DNA from: Pseudomonadota bacterium
Lineage (GTDB): Bacteria > Pseudomonadota > Gammaproteobacteria > Legionellales > Legionellaceae
Reading direction: 5' to 3'
Length of the DNA: 9,879 bases
Assembly (NCBI GenBank): GCA_021807845.1
Contig: JAKBCM010000043.1
Coordinates: 1-9,879, forward strand
Positions 9,023 through 9,879 of the stretch are shown here, piece after piece. A program made the position numbers and the translations under genes. The notes below the pieces were generated by a model. That model had not been told where the DNA came from. It searched no databases and worked only from the letters and a program-made list of their open reading frames with translations. How positions within the stretch are numbered: the first letter of the stretch is position 1; each line of letters starts with the position of its first letter.

Positions 9023-9046
9023 GCCACTATAAATATCTAAAGTGGC
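9023..9046 (-). other. Inverted repeat in the carB leader
   Basis: GCCACT (9023-9028) and AGTGGC (9041-9046) form a perfect 6-bp stem around a 12-nt AT-rich loop. The stem ends 8 nt before the carB start codon, where a ribosome binding site would normally be, and no T-run follows, so a terminator for ahcY is unlikely. Nothing else clear is present in the 77-bp gap; a TATAAA (minus strand, near 9079) and TAATAT pair with about 17 bp between them is too weak to call as a promoter. Confidence 0.3.
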
Positions 9047-9091
9047 CTATATTATCGAGTTTCTTCTCAAGTTTATACCCTATTCTGATAT

Positions 9092-9760
9092 CTAATATCG
9101 ATAATGATCAGGTTTATAGGGCCCTTTTATATCTACACCAATATATTTGGCTTGCTCTGGGGTTAGCTCAGTTAATTTTACACCAATACGCGCCAAATGA
9201 AGACGAGCCACCTTCTCATCTAGATGCTTAGGTAGCACATATACTTGTTTGTCATATTGTTCTGAATGTTGAAAAAGCTCAATTTGTGCCAGAACTTGAT
9301 TCGTAAATGACGCAGACATCACAAAGCTCGGATGGCCTGTGGCACACCCTAAATTCACTAATCTACCTTCAGCCAAAATAATGATCCGTTTACCATTTGG
9401 GAAAATCACATGATCAACTTGGGGTTTGATATTTTCCCATTCATATTGACGTAAACTCATGACATCAATTTCTGAATCGAAATGACCGATGTTACACAAA
9501 ATAGCTTGATTTTTCATCCGGAGCATATGCTCATGTGTGACCACATGATAGTTGCCAGTAGCGGTCACAACGATATCTACCTGTTCTGCCACTTCATCCA
9601 AAGTCACCACTCGGTAACCTTCCATAGCTGCTTGTAAAGCACAAATAGGATCTATTTCTGCCACACAAACCGTCGCTCCTTGTCCTCTTAAGGCTTGCGC
9701 ACATCCTTTACCCACATCACCATAACCAAGGATCAAAGCCCGCTTACCCGCGACCAGCAC
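9092..9760 (-). CDS. ahcY: S-adenosylhomocysteine hydrolase, C-terminal half only (5' part replaced)
   Basis: Reversibly hydrolyses S-adenosylhomocysteine to adenosine and homocysteine, removing the inhibitory product of SAM-dependent methylation. About 222 residues remain of the usual 430 or more. Seen here are the NAD-binding loop GYGDVGKG (9704-9727), [20 protein letters not shown], a [18 protein letters not shown] block, and the canonical C-terminal tail KPDHYRY that completes the NAD site of the neighbouring subunit. The N-terminal substrate domain is missing. Upstream of VLVAGKRA the frame runs on as HHARPVVRQR-type residues (read outward from the junction) in high-GC DNA and loses all similarity; the family normally has ATD before V(L/M)(V/I)AGK. 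The frame-extending GTG at 9793 is therefore not a real start. In the source genome the gene is presumably intact. Confidence 0.93.
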   Translation of the reverse strand: MLVAGKRALILGYGDVGKGCAQALRGQGATVCVAEIDPICALQAAMEGYRVVTLDEVAEQVDIVVTATGNYHVVTHEHMLRMKNQAILCNIGHFDSEIDVMSLRQYEWENIKPQVDHVIFPNGKRIIILAEGRLVNLGCATGHPSFVMSASFTNQVLAQIELFQHSEQYDKQVYVLPKHLDEKVARLHLARIGVKLTELTPEQAKYIGVDIKGPYKPDHYRY

Positions 9761-9763
9761 ATG
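9746..9763. other. Junction between native and foreign DNA
   Basis: To the left the minus-strand ahcY frame is conserved up to VLVAGKRA (valine codon at 9760-9758). To the right the DNA is GC-rich and a plus-strand frame becomes meaningful. The bases CGCGACCAGCAC (9749-9760) can be read sensibly both as LVA of ahcY and as RDQH leading into the plus-strand frame, so the exact breakpoint cannot be fixed and a short microhomology is possible. No insertion-sequence end, tRNA or integrase is visible. Confidence 0.75.
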
Positions 9764-9879
9764 ATGGGCACGTGGGACAACGCGCTGGCGCACGGGCGCA
9801 CCGTGGCGCTGAACATGCTGGGCGCGGCGCAGCCCTATGAGGATGTGCCGACCTACCAGAGCGGCCTGTTCGACTCGAT
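9761..9879 (+). CDS. Fragment of a probable FAD/NAD(P)-dependent oxidoreductase from high-GC DNA
   Basis: This is an open frame without either end: 39 complete codons beginning [20 protein letters not shown], then [19 protein letters not shown]. The pattern of TWDNA..HGR..ALNMLG...PY..VPTY.S.LFD resembles the segment after the second FAD-binding motif in pyridine-nucleotide-disulfide oxidoreductases of the ferredoxin- or nitrite-reductase-like kind. There the DNA usually reads as WDNA..QGR.AA.NMLG followed by a PY..VP..WSD.FD stretch. GC is 79 of 116 bases (68%) in 9764-9879, with GC-ending codons throughout (GCG, CTG, GGC, AAC), unlike every other gene here. The internal ATG is not likely to be the true start, because this motif sits late in the family. 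Family assignment is from memory of motifs and is moderate. Confidence 0.5.
   Translation, partial: MMGTWDNALAHGRTVALNMLGAAQPYEDVPTYQSGLFDS

Noticed and set aside
8962..9231. Plus-strand open frame of 89 codons across the carB-ahcY gap
   Set aside because: It overlaps conserved carB and ahcY coding sequence on the other strand at both ends and resembles no known protein.
9092..9793. ahcY as a complete short gene beginning with GTG at 9793
   Set aside because: The residues before VLVAGKRA come from the GC-rich foreign segment and do not resemble the family; the enzyme needs the missing N-terminal substrate domain.

Overview
The window reads as a chromosomal housekeeping region of a gammaproteobacterium. 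The evidence is the close match of CarB and GreA to the Escherichia coli proteins, a carB-greA pair, and a SUF iron-sulphur operon led by an Rrf2 regulator of the gammaproteobacterial SUF type. Base composition is modest (25 of 60 bases are G or C in 9601-9660). A relative of Legionella or Coxiella would fit, but this is a guess. Every gene up to about 9760 lies on the minus strand, so transcription runs from high to low coordinates.

Layout in transcription order: the 3' half of ahcY (S-adenosylhomocysteine hydrolase, 9092-9760); a 77-bp gap holding a small inverted repeat; carB (carbamoyl-phosphate synthase large subunit, 5811-9014); greA (5312-5788, 22 bp after carB and probably cotranscribed); a 233-bp intergenic region with a hairpin-forming segment and a promoter/operator region; then the SUF operon, made of an Rrf2/IscR-like regulator (4614-5078), sufB (3173-4621), sufC (2419-3171), sufD (1139-2422) and sufS (1-1123, cut by the window edge). 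SUF junctions are overlaps or gaps of 8-bp overlap, 1-bp gap, 4-bp overlap and 15-bp gap, so the five genes form one tightly coupled transcription unit.

The SUF genes work together. SufS takes sulphur from cysteine, the SufBCD ATPase scaffold builds Fe-S clusters, and the regulator probably senses cluster supply. Upstream of the regulator lies a 21-bp imperfect palindrome in the spacer of a plausible promoter, with a second related copy 67 bp downstream in the leader. Both resemble the core of IscR type-1 sites, which suggests autoregulation.

The one clear anomaly is the right end. From about 9747-9763 to 9879 the sequence changes abruptly to 68% GC, and its open plus-strand frame resembles the C-terminal part of an FAD/NAD-dependent oxidoreductase. 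It replaces the N-terminal half of ahcY. I read this as a junction with DNA from another organism, most likely an assembly or cloning chimera. I see no new biological system in the window; apart from this junction and the regulatory details it is ordinary core genome.
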